DNA from: Clostridium sardiniense
GTDB taxonomy: Bacteria > Bacillota > Clostridia > Clostridiales > Clostridiaceae
Assembly: GCF_016907995.1 (NCBI RefSeq)
Contig: NZ_JAFBDA010000033.1
Location: 1-34,644 of the forward strand
Length of the DNA stretch: 34,644 bases
Direction of reading: 5' to 3'
Under the pieces are notes generated by a model, which was given only the letters and a program-made list of their open reading frames with translations, made no database searches and had not been told where the DNA came from. Position numbers and translations under genes: made by a program. This document shows, piece by piece, positions 34,166 to 34,644 of the stretch. Position 1 is the stretch's first letter. Every line of letters begins with the position of its first letter.

Positions 34166-34644
34166 CTACTTGTACACATACTTATCATTACATATTTTTT
34201 CATTTAGTAAATCAGAATACTTACTTATCTTTAATTTATCATTAAAAATATTTTTATTTAATGCTTCTACAATCTTTATATCTATATCATTTGCTTTTAC
34301 CCCAATAATTATTTCTTCTATTGCTTCATTTATTCCATCTAAAAAAGTAACTCTATCTTTGCTATTATGATCATATATAATAAATCTATATTCATCTTCA
34401 TATTTCCAGGCATCAAGTTTTATAAGATATTTTTTCTTAAGAACTTCTAAAATCAATTCTTTATTTAGTTGTTTAATACTTTTTATCTCTTTTTCCCATT
34501 CTGATATACATTTTTCTTTTTCCTCATAATAATTATAATAATCATCAAAATTAACTCCATATATTTCTTCATAATTATTAATATAATAATTCAAATTAGC
34601 TAATTTATTCTTATTAGTATTAATTTGTTTTTTGAGTTTTGTGT
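34166..34644 (-). CDS. DUF2971-type protein, 3' part (runs off the window)
   Basis: The frame stays open from the stop at 34166 to the right edge of the window, and no ATG with a ribosome site is seen, so the start lies outside. The segment LDAWKYEDEYRFI followed by INEAIEEIIIGVKA matches the C-terminal half of DUF2971 proteins (W-x-YE-x-E-x-R, then a hydrophobic strand). DUF2971 genes are common in mobile and defence-related regions, but their function is not settled. Confidence 0.7.
   Translation of the reverse strand, partial: TKLKKQINTNKNKLANLNYYINNYEEIYGVNFDDYYNYYEEKEKCISEWEKEIKSIKQLNKELILEVLKKKYLIKLDAWKYEDEYRFIIYDHNSKDRVTFLDGINEAIEEIIIGVKANDIDIKIVEALNKNIFNDKLKISKYSDLLNEKICNDKYVYK

Noticed and set aside
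1..34644. CRISPR arrays, tRNA and rRNA genes, insertion sequences.
   Set aside because: No regularly spaced repeats, cloverleaf or rRNA-like stretch, or transposase was seen on either strand.

Overview
The window is very AT-rich and has low-GC Firmicute features: strong AGGAGG-type ribosome sites, frequent TTG/GTG starts and oxygen-independent enzymes. It reads as DNA from a Clostridium-like anaerobe. It carries a phage-type replication set, a nucleotide-metabolism set and a tyrosine integrase. I found no phage structural genes, tRNAs or rRNAs, so it is most likely part of a large prophage, phage-plasmid or plasmid. The DnaE/DnaB/primase order recalls the replication module of SPbeta-like phages; that comparison is from memory and was not searched.

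Left end (1-6640): a compact class I lanthipeptide locus. lanA (precursor), lanB (full-length dehydratase) and lanC (cyclase) run forward, and a class I-type ABC exporter (lanT) runs convergently. No leader protease, LanFEG/LanI immunity or two-component regulator was recognised. The next gene (6869) encodes a 79-residue HrgC-like membrane protein.

Replication and metabolism arm (7302-24790, all forward): a probable ssDNA-binding protein, Sak4-like RecA-fold ATPase, zinc-finger protein, DnaB-type helicase, TOPRIM primase, RecB/Cas4-type nuclease and DnaE-type polymerase. A second transcription unit holds small phage-like genes (DUF488, zinc protein, 3D-domain protein). It continues into anaerobic nrdD, which is split by a group I intron carrying a GIY-YIG endonuclease, then nrdG and dut. 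Two intergenic promoters share an identical 25-bp block.

Middle (24800-28741): a 32-residue hydrophobic peptide gene with its own promoter and terminator, two membrane/coiled-coil proteins, an integrase with palindrome-rich DNA upstream, an unknown protein, and a candidate small RNA.

Right part (28748-34644): a second RiPP locus on the minus strand. It encodes a 33-residue precursor without Cys, two tandem radical SAM/SPASM enzymes, a PqqD-like recognition protein and an MFS exporter. The predicted core has neither Cys nor aromatic residues, so the known sactipeptide, ranthipeptide and cyclophane chemistries do not obviously apply. This is the best candidate for an undescribed system here. 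A secreted protein gene overlapped by a small two-helix membrane protein gene follows (possible bacteriocin plus immunity), and then the 3' part of a DUF2971 gene runs off the window. Up to three antagonism loci thus share one mobile element.
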